From assembly GCA_963706605.1 (NCBI GenBank), contig OY970165.1, positions 620,001 to 684,000 of the forward strand: 64,000 nt of DNA, given 5' to 3'. Positions within the stretch are counted from its first letter, which is position 1, and every line of letters begins with the position of its first letter. The stretch is from VRUE01 sp963706605. GTDB lineage: Bacteria; Actinomycetota; Thermoleophilia; Solirubrobacterales; 70-9. Below the pieces are notes generated by a model. The model saw nothing but the letters and a program-made list of their open reading frames with translations, made no database searches and had not been told where the DNA came from. Of this stretch, positions 42,758 to 51,629 are shown one piece after another. The position numbers were made by a program, and so were the translations under genes.

Positions 42758-42781
42758 CGCCGCAGCGTAGTCGCCACCCCG

Positions 42782-42826
42782 CGCGTTCGCAGTTTTCCGT
42801 CACATAGTCGGATAAGTGCGAACGCG
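42782..42826. repeat. Palindromic element R4, copy a
   Basis: Arms CGCGTTCGCA (42782-42791) and TGCGAACGCG (42817-42826) around a 25-nt centre GTTTTCCG...CGGATAAG. Same architecture and centre length as copy b at 62804-62850, with different arms. It lies between the divergent tatD and metH genes. Confidence 0.75.
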
Positions 42827-42841
42827 GGCGAGGTGCCCCGG

Positions 42842-42847
42842 TAGCCT
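42842..42847 (+). promoter_or_regulatory. -10 box (TAGCCT) of metH
   Basis: TAGCCT ends 9 nt before the ATG at 42857. No ribosome site and no room for a cobalamin riboswitch between repeat R4-a and the gene. Confidence 0.4.
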
Positions 42848-42856
42848 CTTTTGACC

Positions 42857-45800
42857 ATGGCTGAGCGTGACTACATAGCTGCGACCAGGGAGCGCGTCGT
42901 CGTCTTCGACGGCGGCATGGGCGCGACCCTGGAGCAGTTCGAGCTGACCCAGGCCGACTACGGCGGCCTCGAGGGCAAATGCCACGAGGCGCTGGTCCTG
43001 CACCGACCGGACGTGATCGAGGGTGTCCACGCCTCGATGCTGGAGGCCGGAGCGGAGGTGGTCGAGACCGACACCTTCCAGGGATCGCGCCTCAAGCTCG
43101 AGGAGTGGGGGCTCGGCGCGGAGACGCTGGAGATCAACGTCAAGGCCGCTCAGATCGCCCGTAAGGCGGCCGGCGAGGACCGCTTCGTCGCCGGCTCGAT
43201 CGGGCCGACCGGATTCCTGCCGGCCTCCGACGACCCGACCCTGGGAGACATCTCCTTCCGCCGGCTGGTCGAGGTCTTCGCCGAGCAGGCGGGCGGCCTG
43301 GTCGAGGGCGGCGCCGATTTGATCATCATCGAGACCGCGCAGGACATCCTCGAGGTGAAGGCGGCGATTTTCGGCGCCCGCGAGGCGTTCAAGGAGACCG
43401 GCCGGACGCTGCCGATCCAGGCCAGCGTCTCGCTGCTGCCGCAGGGCACCCCGAGGATGCTGCTCGGCACCGACATCGACGCGGTGCTGACGACCCTGAC
43501 CGCACTCGACGTCGACGTGATCGGGCTCAACTGCTCCACGGGGCCTGAGGACATGCGCGACGCGATCCGCTTCCTCGGCGAGAACAGCCCGCTGCCCGTT
43601 CACTGCATCCCCAACGCCGGCCTGCCCCTGCAGGGGCCCGACGGCGAGACGATCTTCCCCGAACAGCCCGAGCCGTTGGCGGCGACCCTGGGTGAGTTCG
43701 TCGAGCGCTACGGGGTCGGGATCGTCGGCGGCTGCTGCGGGACGACCCCAGAGCACATCGCGGCGATCCGCGAGCGGGTCGATGGCCGCGCGCCAGGTGA
43801 GCGCCCGGCGCCGGGACCACCGCGGGTCTCCTCGATGATGACCGCGACGCCGCTCGTCCAGGAACCGCGACCCACCCTGGTCGGGGAGCGGGTCAACTCG
43901 CAGGGCTCACGCAAGGCGAAGGAGCTGCTGCTGGCCGACGACTACGACGGCCTCGTCCAGGTCGCCGAAGACCAGGTGGAAGGCGGCGCTCACGTGCTCG
44001 ACATCTGCGTGGCGCTGACCGAGCGCTCCGACGAGGACGCGCAGATGATGGCCGTCGCCGAGCGGATCTCGCTAACCCAGCCGGCACCGATCCAGGTCGA
44101 CTCGACCGAGCCGGAGGTGATCGAGGCCGCGCTGGAGAAGATCCCCGGGCGGGCGATCGTCAACTCGATCAACCTCGAGGCCGGCCGCGACAAGGCCGAC
44201 GTCGTCGTGCCGATCGCCAAGGCGCACGGGGCGGCGCTGATCGCGCTGACGATCGACGAGGTCGGGATGGCGAAGACGGCGGAGCGCAAGGTCGAGATCG
44301 CAAAGCGGATCCGCGACCTCGCCTGCGAGGAGCACGGCCTCGATCCCGAGGTGCTGATCTTCGACGCGCTCACCTTCACGCTGACCACCGGCGACGACGA
44401 GTGGAAGCCCTCGGCGGTGGAGACGATCGAGGGGATCCGGCGGATCAAGGCCGAGATCCCGGGCGTCAAGACCTCGCTCGGCGTCTCCAACGTCTCCTTC
44501 GGCGTCGGCCAGCCGGCCCGTGCCGTCCTCAACTCGGTCTTCCTCCACCACTGCGTCGAGGCCGGGCTCGACCTGGCGATGGTCAACCCGAACCACATCA
44601 CCCCCTACTCGGAGATCTCCGACGAGGAGCGAGAGCTGACCGACGACCTCGTCTTCAACCGGCGCGAGGACGCGCTGGAGCGCTTCATCGCCCACTTCGA
44701 GTCGAAGGGCGAGGAGTCGATCGAGGAAGCCGGCGACCCAACCGAGGGCATGGAGCCCGAGGAGGCCCTGCACTGGCACATCCTGCGCCGCAAGAAGGAC
44801 GGCGTCGAGGACTGGATCGACCGCTCGAATGAGAAGATCGGCGCCGTCCCCACCCTGAACGAGGTGCTGCTGCCGGCGATGAAGGAGGTCGGCGACAAAT
44901 TCGGCGCCGGCGAACTGATCCTGCCCTTCGTCCTGCAGTCGGCCGAAGTGATGAAGCGCGCCGTGGCGCGGCTGGAGAACTACCTCGACCGGATCGAGGG
45001 GCACAGCAAGGGCAAGGTCGTGATCGCGACCGTGTTCGGCGACGTCCACGACATCGGCAAGTCGCTCGTCAACACGATCCTCACCAACAACGGCTACACC
45101 GTGGTCGACCTCGGCAAGCAGGTCCCGGTGGACACGATCATCGAGGCCGCGGTCGAGAACGAGGCCGACGCGATCGGGCTCTCCGCCCTGCTCGTCTCCA
45201 CCTCGAAGCAGATGCCGGCCTGCGTGCAGGAGCTGCACCAGCGCGGCCTCGGGTTCCCGGTGCTGATCGGTGGCGCCGCGATCAACCGCGACTTCGGCCG
45301 TCGCACGCTCTACCCGAACGGCAAGGAGTCAGACGACGTATACAAGCCGGGGGTCTTCTACTGCAAGGACGCCTTCCAAGGTCTCGACACGATGGACGCG
45401 CTGGTCGACGAGGAGGCGCGCGAGGCGCTGGTCGAGCGGATCCACGCCGAGGCGAAGCAGCTGCGGGAGAAGCCCGTCGTGGTCGACGACTCCCCCCCGA
45501 CCAGCGACGCCAGCGTGCGCTCCGCCGCCCGCACCGACAACCCGATCCCCGAGCCACCGTTCCGCGGCGTGCGCGAGGTCGAGATCGACCTCGACGAGGT
45601 CTACCCCTACCTCGACCGTCACGTGCTCTTCAAGCTGCACTGGGGGGGCAAAGGGGTGAAGGGCGAGGCCTGGCGCGAGCTCGTCGAGGGCAACGGCGAG
45701 GAGGAGGGCTTCGCGCCCCGTCTGGAGCGGATGTGGCGCGAGCAGGACTACCTCCACCCGCGGGCCCGACTCGGCTACTTCCCCTGCAACTCGGAGGGCA

Positions 45801-46396
45801 ACGAGCTGGTCGTCTTCGACCCGGACGACCCCGAGCGCGAGCTGGAGCGGCTCGTCTTCCCGCGCCAGCCGAAGCACGACCGGATCTGCCTTGCCGATTT
45901 CTTCCGGCCGCTGGAGTCCGGAGAGCGAGACGTGGTGGCGTTGCAGGGCGTCACCGTCGGGCCGGAGGTGACCGAGTTGATCGAGCGGTTGGAGAGCGAA
46001 GGCGAGTTCGCCGAACAGCTCTACGTGCATGGACTCGGCGTGCAGTCGGCCGAGGGCTTGGCCGAGTGGCTGCACGCGGAGGTGCGGCAGGGGCTCGGAA
46101 TCGACCTCGATCAGGGCCGCCGCTACTCATGGGGCTACCCGGCCTGCCCGGACCAGTCCGAGCACGAGAAGGTCTGGCGACTGCTCGGCCTGGAGGAGAT
46201 CGGCATGACCCTCTCCGGCGGCTACGCCGTGCTGCCGGAGCAGTCGACTGTGGCAATCGTCGCCCACCACCCCCAGGCGGTCTACTTCGGGATGAAGTCC
46301 GGCTTCATCCCAGAGGAGAAGGCCTCAGACGAACTGATCGCCGGCACCGAGCGGGGCGGAACGCTGCCGCCCGAGCGCGAGCCGGTGGAGAGCTAA
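42857..46396 (+). CDS. metH: Cobalamin-dependent methionine synthase
   Basis: 1179 aa. Modules: homocysteine domain (about 1-310; VVFDGGMGATLEQFELTQAD, zinc ligands in NCSTG and GGCCGTTPEH), pterin domain (about 330-610; NSQGSRKAKELLL), B12 cap (about 630-715), B12 domain with GDVHDIGKSLVNTIL (His731 axial ligand), SALLVSTSK and VLIGGAAINRDFG, and the C-terminal SAM activation domain (RYSWGYPACPDQSEHEKVW, AVLPEQSTVAIVAHHPQAVY). Full length. Methylates homocysteine with methyl-THF through cobalamin. Transcribed alone. Confidence 0.97.
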   Translation: MAERDYIAATRERVVVFDGGMGATLEQFELTQADYGGLEGKCHEALVLHRPDVIEGVHASMLEAGAEVVETDTFQGSRLKLEEWGLGAETLEINVKAAQIARKAAGEDRFVAGSIGPTGFLPASDDPTLGDISFRRLVEVFAEQAGGLVEGGADLIIIETAQDILEVKAAIFGAREAFKETGRTLPIQASVSLLPQGTPRMLLGTDIDAVLTTLTALDVDVIGLNCSTGPEDMRDAIRFLGENSPLPVHCIPNAGLPLQGPDGETIFPEQPEPLAATLGEFVERYGVGIVGGCCGTTPEHIAAIRERVDGRAPGERPAPGPPRVSSMMTATPLVQEPRPTLVGERVNSQGSRKAKELLLADDYDGLVQVAEDQVEGGAHVLDICVALTERSDEDAQMMAVAERISLTQPAPIQVDSTEPEVIEAALEKIPGRAIVNSINLEAGRDKADVVVPIAKAHGAALIALTIDEVGMAKTAERKVEIAKRIRDLACEEHGLDPEVLIFDALTFTLTTGDDEWKPSAVETIEGIRRIKAEIPGVKTSLGVSNVSFGVGQPARAVLNSVFLHHCVEAGLDLAMVNPNHITPYSEISDEERELTDDLVFNRREDALERFIAHFESKGEESIEEAGDPTEGMEPEEALHWHILRRKKDGVEDWIDRSNEKIGAVPTLNEVLLPAMKEVGDKFGAGELILPFVLQSAEVMKRAVARLENYLDRIEGHSKGKVVIATVFGDVHDIGKSLVNTILTNNGYTVVDLGKQVPVDTIIEAAVENEADAIGLSALLVSTSKQMPACVQELHQRGLGFPVLIGGAAINRDFGRRTLYPNGKESDDVYKPGVFYCKDAFQGLDTMDALVDEEAREALVERIHAEAKQLREKPVVVDDSPPTSDASVRSAARTDNPIPEPPFRGVREVEIDLDEVYPYLDRHVLFKLHWGGKGVKGEAWRELVEGNGEEEGFAPRLERMWREQDYLHPRARLGYFPCNSEGNELVVFDPDDPERELERLVFPRQPKHDRICLADFFRPLESGERDVVALQGVTVGPEVTELIERLESEGEFAEQLYVHGLGVQSAEGLAEWLHAEVRQGLGIDLDQGRRYSWGYPACPDQSEHEKVWRLLGLEEIGMTLSGGYAVLPEQSTVAIVAHHPQAVYFGMKSGFIPEEKASDELIAGTERGGTLPPEREPVES

Positions 46397-48717
46397 GAAG
46401 CCCCGATGCGTTCGCCGCTGTCCCGCTCACGGGGGCGCGGCTGCAGGCGGACCGGAGCCGAGGAGAGCGCCTGGACGCGGAGATCGCTCCAGGTCAGGCC
46501 CTCGCGGACCAGAGCCGGGAGGCCCAGAGCTACGGCCGTGGCGATCTCCACCCCCTGCAGGATCACGCCGTAGGCGAGAGCGTCGGCGGTGCCGACGCCG
46601 AAGCCGGTGTGCAGGACGCTGATCACGGCGAGCTGGAAGACGCCGATGTTCGAGGGGGTTGCCGGCACGACGGCGGTCACGTTGACCGCGAAGAGGACCG
46701 CGGCGGCGGCGCCGATCCCGGCCTGGCCGCTCAACCCGAGTGCCGCAAGCAGCGCCCAGCAGGCGGCCAGCTGGATCGCCCAGGCGCCGAGCTGCGCGGC
46801 GCTGGCGACGATCCCCCGCCGCGGGTCGCGGAATATCGCTAGCCCTGCCCGGACCTGCAGCAGGGCGCGGTGCAGGGCCGCCCCAGCCCGCGCGAAGCGG
46901 CCGTTTCCGTTGCGGCGCATCAGCATCGGGGCGACCAGGACCACGACGAGCAGGGCCAGCGGCACGAAGCTGAAGACGAACAGCTTCTCGGTGCTGGAGT
47001 GGAAGAGGTCGGTGCTGGAGACGATGATCGTCCCGAGCAGCGCCAGGGCGATGATGTTGAGCAGCGTCTGGGAGACGAGCGTCCCGAGCAGGACCGGGAA
47101 GGTCTCGCGCATTCGCCCGATCCGCCGCGAAAGGGTCATCGCCCGAGCCGGCTCCCCAAGCCGGGCGGGCAGCGTCGCCGACATCAGCACGCCGATCATC
47201 GTCGCCGAGGTCACGTCGCGGCGGCGAACCTGGCGGCTGGGCAGGGCCGCGCGGACGATCCCATACCAGGAGGCAGCGCGGAAGAAGAGTGAGAGGGCCA
47301 TCAGGCCACAGGCGACCAGGACCCAGGTGGCATCCGAGCGGACGATGCTCGCAAGCACGTTGTCGATCCCGATCTTCTGCGCGGCCAGCGCGGTCAGGCC
47401 GACCCCGAGCGCCCCGGCGACGCCGAGACCGACCCGGCGTGCAACCCGGCGGCGACGGCTTCCGCGCTGGACCAGCGGCGGATCAAGCGAAGGCAAGCGG
47501 CGCGGTGGGCTGGGCGGCGCGCCATCGGCGGGCCGCAAACCGGCCCAGTGGACGACGCGCTCGCTCGCGGTGGCGGGCGCCGGCACCTCGATCGCCCGCT
47601 CGTAGACCTCGGTGACGCGATCGGCGACGCTGGGCCAGGCGTAGCGCTGGGCGCTCTGGCGCGCCGCCTCGCCCATCGCCGCCAGGCGCTCGCGCTCGTA
47701 GTGGGCTCGCTGCAGCTCCTCGGCGAGGCGCTGGGGATTGCCGGGCGGGACGAGCACGCCGTCGACGCTGTCGGTGACGACATCGCTGTAGCCGGCGATT
47801 GCCGAGGCGACCGCGGGAGTTCCCGCGGCGAAGGCCTCGGTGAGCACCATGCCGAAGCTCTCGCCGGAGAGCGACGGGGCGCAGAGCAGGTCGGCCTCGT
47901 GCAGCGCCGCCCACAGGCTCTCACCGGACACCCGGCCGCGCACGTCGATCGAGCGCATCGCCTCGGGATCGGCGAGATAGCGAAGCACGTCGTCGCGCTC
48001 GGCCCCGATCACCGTGAGGCGGCTGGGCACGTGCTCGACCAGGGCTTCGAAAGCGGTCAACAGGACCGGCAAACCCTTGCGCTCCTCCGGACGACCGACG
48101 AACAGCACCCGCAGCTCCTCGCCGGGTGGCTTTGGCGCCTTCGGCGCCGCGTCGACGTCGACCCCGTTGGGGATCACCTCGTAGTGACCGCCGTACCAAC
48201 GACGACCGGTCCAGGCGGCGGCCTCGGAGACGGCGATCCGGGCCGAGAGCCGATTGAGCACCCGCCTGGCGCCGAGCGCCGAGGCGATGTGGTTGGGGAT
48301 CGCCTTGGTCGAGTAGGCATGGAAGGTGCCGACCGCGGGCGCACGGGTCCCAAGCGCCGCGTTCCAGCCGACAAGCGGCACGACGGGCTCGTGAATGTGG
48401 ACCACGTCGTAGCGGCCCTGGCGAAGCTCGCGCCGCGGCGCGAAGACGCCGCCGGCCGGGAACGGAGCGAGATTGGAGACCGCGCCGTTGGCCGAAAACC
48501 CCGCACTGCGTCCCATCGGGACCAGGTAGTCGGGAATCTCCCGCGACTCCGGGGGCGCGCGGTGAAGCGCCCGGCTGAGCCGGTCGGGGGGATCGAACGG
48601 AGCAAGCACGCGCACGTGGTGGCCGCGACCGAGAAACTCCTCGGCAAGAGCCTCTACGTGCCGGTTCACGCCGCCCTGGTAGCTCCAGGAGTATGGCGAG
48701 ACGAGAGCGATTCGCAC
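46393..48717 (-). CDS. GT4 glycosyltransferase fused to flippase-like (UPF0104/LPG_synthase_TM) membrane domain
   Basis: 774 aa, GTG start. N-terminal GT-B fold (about 1-385): MRIALVSPYSWSYQGGVNRH, HIHEPVVPL, FVGRPEERKGLPVLLTAFEA and the E-x7-E region SLSGESFGMVLTEAFAAGTP, close to PimA/PimB-type mannosyltransferases. C-terminal part (about 430-745) has eight hydrophobic helices with SATMIGVLMSATLPARLGEP and VVPATPSNIGVFQLAVI, motifs of the AglD/MprF-like flippase family. So one protein may glycosylate a lipid-linked acceptor and move or further modify it. TACGCT lies 9 nt before the start. Stops of this gene and metH overlap by 3 nt. Confidence 0.9.
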   Translation of the reverse strand: MRIALVSPYSWSYQGGVNRHVEALAEEFLGRGHHVRVLAPFDPPDRLSRALHRAPPESREIPDYLVPMGRSAGFSANGAVSNLAPFPAGGVFAPRRELRQGRYDVVHIHEPVVPLVGWNAALGTRAPAVGTFHAYSTKAIPNHIASALGARRVLNRLSARIAVSEAAAWTGRRWYGGHYEVIPNGVDVDAAPKAPKPPGEELRVLFVGRPEERKGLPVLLTAFEALVEHVPSRLTVIGAERDDVLRYLADPEAMRSIDVRGRVSGESLWAALHEADLLCAPSLSGESFGMVLTEAFAAGTPAVASAIAGYSDVVTDSVDGVLVPPGNPQRLAEELQRAHYERERLAAMGEAARQSAQRYAWPSVADRVTEVYERAIEVPAPATASERVVHWAGLRPADGAPPSPPRRLPSLDPPLVQRGSRRRRVARRVGLGVAGALGVGLTALAAQKIGIDNVLASIVRSDATWVLVACGLMALSLFFRAASWYGIVRAALPSRQVRRRDVTSATMIGVLMSATLPARLGEPARAMTLSRRIGRMRETFPVLLGTLVSQTLLNIIALALLGTIIVSSTDLFHSSTEKLFVFSFVPLALLVVVLVAPMLMRRNGNGRFARAGAALHRALLQVRAGLAIFRDPRRGIVASAAQLGAWAIQLAACWALLAALGLSGQAGIGAAAAVLFAVNVTAVVPATPSNIGVFQLAVISVLHTGFGVGTADALAYGVILQGVEIATAVALGLPALVREGLTWSDLRVQALSSAPVRLQPRPRERDSGERIGAS

Positions 48718-48726
48718 GAGACGCTA

Positions 48727-48732
48727 AGCGTA
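48727..48732 (-). promoter_or_regulatory. -10 box (TACGCT) of the GT4-flippase gene
   Basis: On the complement TACGCT ends 9 nt before the GTG at 48717. A second hexamer, TAGCGT, is only 3 nt away and less likely. Confidence 0.35.
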
Positions 48733-48779
48733 ATGGATGCACCGGCTCCGGCTGCAACCAAGCAGCGGCTGGACACCAA

Positions 48780-48974
48780 CTACAGCTGAGTGAGGACCAG
48801 GCCCAGGATGGCCACGATCATGCCCCCGCCGACCTGAATCATCGTGCGCTGCAGGGCGCCGATTTCAGCCCGAACCGCCCGCATGTCTCCGTCGATGCGG
48901 TTGAAGCCTTCATCCATGCGATGGGATAGATCGTCGAGACGGTCGTCTGTCCAGCTCTGCCTCATTGCCTCCAT
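48780..48974 (-). CDS. Small coiled-coil membrane protein
   Basis: 64 aa; an inner ATG three codons on (MRQSWTDDRLDDL) may be the true start. An amphipathic coiled coil with heptads (MDEGFNRIDGDMRAVRAEIG, ALQRT) is followed by one C-terminal membrane helix (MIVAILGLVLTQL). The type is common and uncharacterised in actinobacteria. It is located between the divergent-start region of the GT4 gene and the next membrane protein. Confidence 0.75.
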   Translation of the reverse strand: MEAMRQSWTDDRLDDLSHRMDEGFNRIDGDMRAVRAEIGALQRTMIQVGGGMIVAILGLVLTQL

Positions 48975-48998
48975 GCCTCCAGGCTACGGGGAAATCTG

Positions 48999-50903
48999 TC
49001 ACGTGTGGGAATCAAAAGTGTAACTCTTTGTCTCAGTAGACGATTGTCTTACTGGGCCGCCGCTTTCGGCCCAGACGAAAGCGATGAAGACGAGCAGGTA
49101 GGCGGTGCCGATCTCGAGCAGCAGCGCCCCCGAGTCGTTGGCGAGCGTGCCGACCAGCGTCGCGGCAAGAGCGCCGATCAACCCAGCCCGCATCGCCGGG
49201 CGGCCGCGCAGCCAGGCGGCGATCAGGTCGCGCCGCGCGATCGCCAATGCGGCCACGGCGAGGATCAGCGGCATGAAGACGAAGACGATCGGCCGCGTGA
49301 AGCTGTGCGAGGAGAGCTGCAGGCGGCGCTGGACGACGTCGGCGAGGTCGCCGAGCCCACCCGCGTCGAGGACCGAGCGGGTCAGATGGGCGTTGGCGCC
49401 GCTGAGGAGGTCGCCAAGCGCCAGCAGGGCCAGCGCGACCAGCGGCGCCGCGACGACCAGCAGGGCGGTTCGGCGCCGCCGCGCCGCGATCGCCGCCGCC
49501 GCGACGGCGCTGCCAAGCGGCAGGACGATCGCCGCGCCGACGTCGGCCCCGAAGCGGCCGGCGGCGAAGACGAACGCGGAGATCAGCCCGAAGGCCAGAA
49601 AGAAACCCGCTGCCCGAGAGGCCGACAGGCGCGGCGAGAAGCCGGTCAACCCCGCCCCGGTTCCGGCAACCACGAGAACGGCCAGCAACGCCTCCAGCTC
49701 GTTGCCGATCCCGTAGAAGCGCACCCCCAGGCCAGGATTGGGGCCGAGCAGCGAGAGCGAGGTGAGCGGCGAGCCGGCGATCACGTCGACCGCGTAGGCG
49801 AGAACGGTGAAGCCGCTTGCGAACGCGAGCGCCCGGTAGCCGTCGAGCGACGCCAGGGTAAGAAGCGCCAGCAGCGGCGCCCCGGCGATGGTCAGCACCT
49901 GTTCCGCCCCCTGGCTGGGTTCGAGCGCGGCTCCGAGCAGGAGCAACAGAGGCAGGTAGACGATGCTGAGCCCGAGCAGCCTCACTCCGGCGCGCACCCT
50001 CCGACCGCGGGTCGCGACTGCCACGAGCGCGAACGCGACGAGCCAGATCGCCAGCCCGAGACCGATCACAGGGCCGCGCCGCTCGGAGATCACGCCGAGG
50101 CGGGAGCTGAGCGATTCCACCGCCGCCGCGTCGACCTCCCCCTCCGTTCGGATCGGCAGCCCCGACATCTCCGAGGGAACCGAGAGGCCGAGGCGCCGCA
50201 GGATCGTCGGCGCGACGTCGGTAGAGAGCACATAGCCGTCCGTGCGGGTGCTGTCCGAGGTCAGGTCGCCACTGAAGCCCCGCCCGGCGATCCCAATGGC
50301 CAGAGCTCGGTTCTTCGCCGGTGGCGGCCGCTCAATCGCAATCAAGAGATCGTCGCCGCGTAAACCGGCAACCAAGCCCACGAGCCGCTGAAGCCCCACA
50401 CTTCGCACCTCACATCTCTTCCCCACAGCACCCAGGGTCGCTGCCAGCAGGCCAGGGACGATGGCGGCCGGAGCAGATTCGGCCCGCTCCACGACCATCG
50501 GTGAGTAAGCCGGCCCGCAGACCCCCCCACCGATATCCGCCGGAAGCTCCGAGTCATAGAGCGAGTCGAAGACTCGGTTTCCCTGGGTGATGTCCAGATA
50601 GGTCTGCTCAGCAGGCACAGACCCCAGCCCAGCTGACATCAAGCCCGGCGACAGCCCCCGGGCCGCAAGCTGCTTCACGCTGGTGCCGCTGGGCAGCCAA
50701 ACGATCGCCACTCGAGTCGATCCCGCTTGCTCAGCGTCTCGGGGGCTTGCAGACGGGACTCGGGCAGGGGGTGGAGCGTCTTGTACTTTTTCGCCACCTG
50801 AATCGGGCGTCGCCGCCAACGCCTCACCGAAAAAGTTAAGCGGAACCCCCTGCCCGAGTCCCGTCCCCACCACAAGCGAGACGCTTGCGAGCGTTATCGT
50901 CAA
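48999..50903 (-). CDS. Polytopic membrane protein with phosphatase-like ectodomain, repeat R1-d in its N-terminus
   Basis: About 634 aa if it starts at TTG 50903 (LTITLASVSLVVGTG); GTG 50921 is possible but overlaps the divergent gene. Order: N-terminal hydrophobic segment; a segment encoded by repeat R1-d; an extracytoplasmic domain (about 65-290) whose STDVAPTILRRLGL is typical of alkaline-phosphatase superfamily proteins, although the nucleophile and most metal ligands are not evident; then about ten membrane helices with PGLGVRFYGIGNELEALLAV. No named family recognised. Possibly a cell-envelope enzyme or pseudoenzyme. Confidence 0.65.
   Translation of the reverse strand: MTITLASVSLVVGTGLGQGVPLNFFGEALAATPDSGGEKVQDAPPPARVPSASPRDAEQAGSTRVAIVWLPSGTSVKQLAARGLSPGLMSAGLGSVPAEQTYLDITQGNRVFDSLYDSELPADIGGGVCGPAYSPMVVERAESAPAAIVPGLLAATLGAVGKRCEVRSVGLQRLVGLVAGLRGDDLLIAIERPPPAKNRALAIGIAGRGFSGDLTSDSTRTDGYVLSTDVAPTILRRLGLSVPSEMSGLPIRTEGEVDAAAVESLSSRLGVISERRGPVIGLGLAIWLVAFALVAVATRGRRVRAGVRLLGLSIVYLPLLLLLGAALEPSQGAEQVLTIAGAPLLALLTLASLDGYRALAFASGFTVLAYAVDVIAGSPLTSLSLLGPNPGLGVRFYGIGNELEALLAVLVVAGTGAGLTGFSPRLSASRAAGFFLAFGLISAFVFAAGRFGADVGAAIVLPLGSAVAAAAIAARRRRTALLVVAAPLVALALLALGDLLSGANAHLTRSVLDAGGLGDLADVVQRRLQLSSHSFTRPIVFVFMPLILAVAALAIARRDLIAAWLRGRPAMRAGLIGALAATLVGTLANDSGALLLEIGTAYLLVFIAFVWAESGGPVRQSSTETKSYTFDSHT
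50752..50865. repeat. Palindromic element R1, copy d (114 bp, inside CDS)
   Basis: 21-bp perfect arms, 50752-50772 (GACGGGACTCGGGCAGGGGG then T) and 50845-50865. Core GGAGCGTCTTGTACTTTTTC and GAAAAAGTTAAGCGGAAC. On the minus strand it is translated as GTGLGQGVPLNFFGEALAAT and onwards, directly after the hydrophobic N-terminus of the membrane protein. Confidence 0.9.
50895..50900 (+). promoter_or_regulatory. -10 box (TATCGT) of the chlorite-dismutase family gene
   Basis: TATCGT ends 7 nt before the ATG at 50908, which places the start of transcription at the start codon. Confidence 0.45.
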
Positions 50904-50907
50904 TCCA

Positions 50908-51612
50908 ATGGCCGACCGCACCTTTGCCAAGTTCACCTTCTTCAAGATCGACCCCGAGTGGCGCCGCCGCGACCCCTCGCTTCGCGCCGCCGACAAGCAG
51001 GAGTTCCTCGCCGCCTGCGAGGATTTTGCCCTCGACCGCTCACTGCGCGCCTACTCAACCATAGGCACGCGCGGCGACGTCGACCTGGTCCTGCTCAGCC
51101 AGAGCCCCAATCTGGACGACCTGCACACCTTCCACGTCGTGCTCGGACAGAGCGGCCTCGCGAAGTGGGCCGAGACTCCCCACTCCTTCCTCTCGACGAC
51201 GAAACGCTCGCCCTACTCCGACGAGCAGGCCCGCCCCGAGATCTGCGTCTCTGAGCGCAAGTACCTGTTCCTCTACCCGATGGTCAAGCAGCGTCGCTGG
51301 TACGGCCTGCCCGAGGAAGAGCGGAAACGGATCATGAAAAGCCACATCGAGGTCGGCCGCCGCCACCCGGAAATCACGATCAACACCTCCTACTCGTTCG
51401 GTCTCGACGACCAGGAGTTCGTCGTCGCCTTCGAGGGCGACGACCCCGGTGAGTTCCTCGACCTGGTGCAGGAGCTGCGGCCGACCGAGTCGAGCGCCTA
51501 CACCGAGCGCGAGACGCCGATCTTCACCTGTGTCGCGATGTCAGTGCGCAGGGCGCTCGACGCGCTCGACGGCACCGCCAGTGTCGCCGCTTTTGCAGCT
51601 AATTCTGAGTGA
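50908..51612 (+). CDS. Chlorite dismutase family protein, coproheme decarboxylase-like
   Basis: 234 aa. N-terminal half with FAKFTFFKIDPEWRR and RGDVDLVLLSQSPNLDDLHT; C-terminal half with KYLFLYPMVKQRRWYGLPEE (the YPMxK...WY stretch of ChdC/HemQ proteins, Tyr about 123), RKRIMKSHIEVGRRHP (His146, candidate proximal haem ligand), TSYSFGLDDQEFVVAFEGDD and ELRPTESSAYTERETPIFTC. ChdC converts coproheme III to haem b in the coproporphyrin-dependent pathway used by actinobacteria. Length and motifs favour ChdC over true chlorite dismutase, but no haem genes are next to it. Confidence 0.8.
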   Translation: MADRTFAKFTFFKIDPEWRRRDPSLRAADKQEFLAACEDFALDRSLRAYSTIGTRGDVDLVLLSQSPNLDDLHTFHVVLGQSGLAKWAETPHSFLSTTKRSPYSDEQARPEICVSERKYLFLYPMVKQRRWYGLPEEERKRIMKSHIEVGRRHPEITINTSYSFGLDDQEFVVAFEGDDPGEFLDLVQELRPTESSAYTERETPIFTCVAMSVRRALDALDGTASVAAFAANSE

Positions 51613-51617
51613 TCATC

Positions 51618-51623
51618 TAGATT
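51618..51623 (+). promoter_or_regulatory. -10 box (TAGATT) of the PAS-like gene
   Basis: TAGATT ends 6 nt before the GTG at 51630; a start 7 nt downstream falls exactly on the first base of the start codon. Confidence 0.45.
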
Positions 51624-51629
51624 CTCTGC

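Noticed and set aside
42758..42856. Cobalamin riboswitch before metH.
   Set aside because: The gap is only about 100 bp and largely occupied by the R4 hairpin and the -10 box; the B12-box sequence is absent.
42800..43756. Long open frames antisense to metH and to most other genes (hundreds of codons).
   Set aside because: They follow from the high GC content: the opposite strand and third frames rarely meet stop codons. They lack family motifs and are rich in Arg, Gly and Leu.
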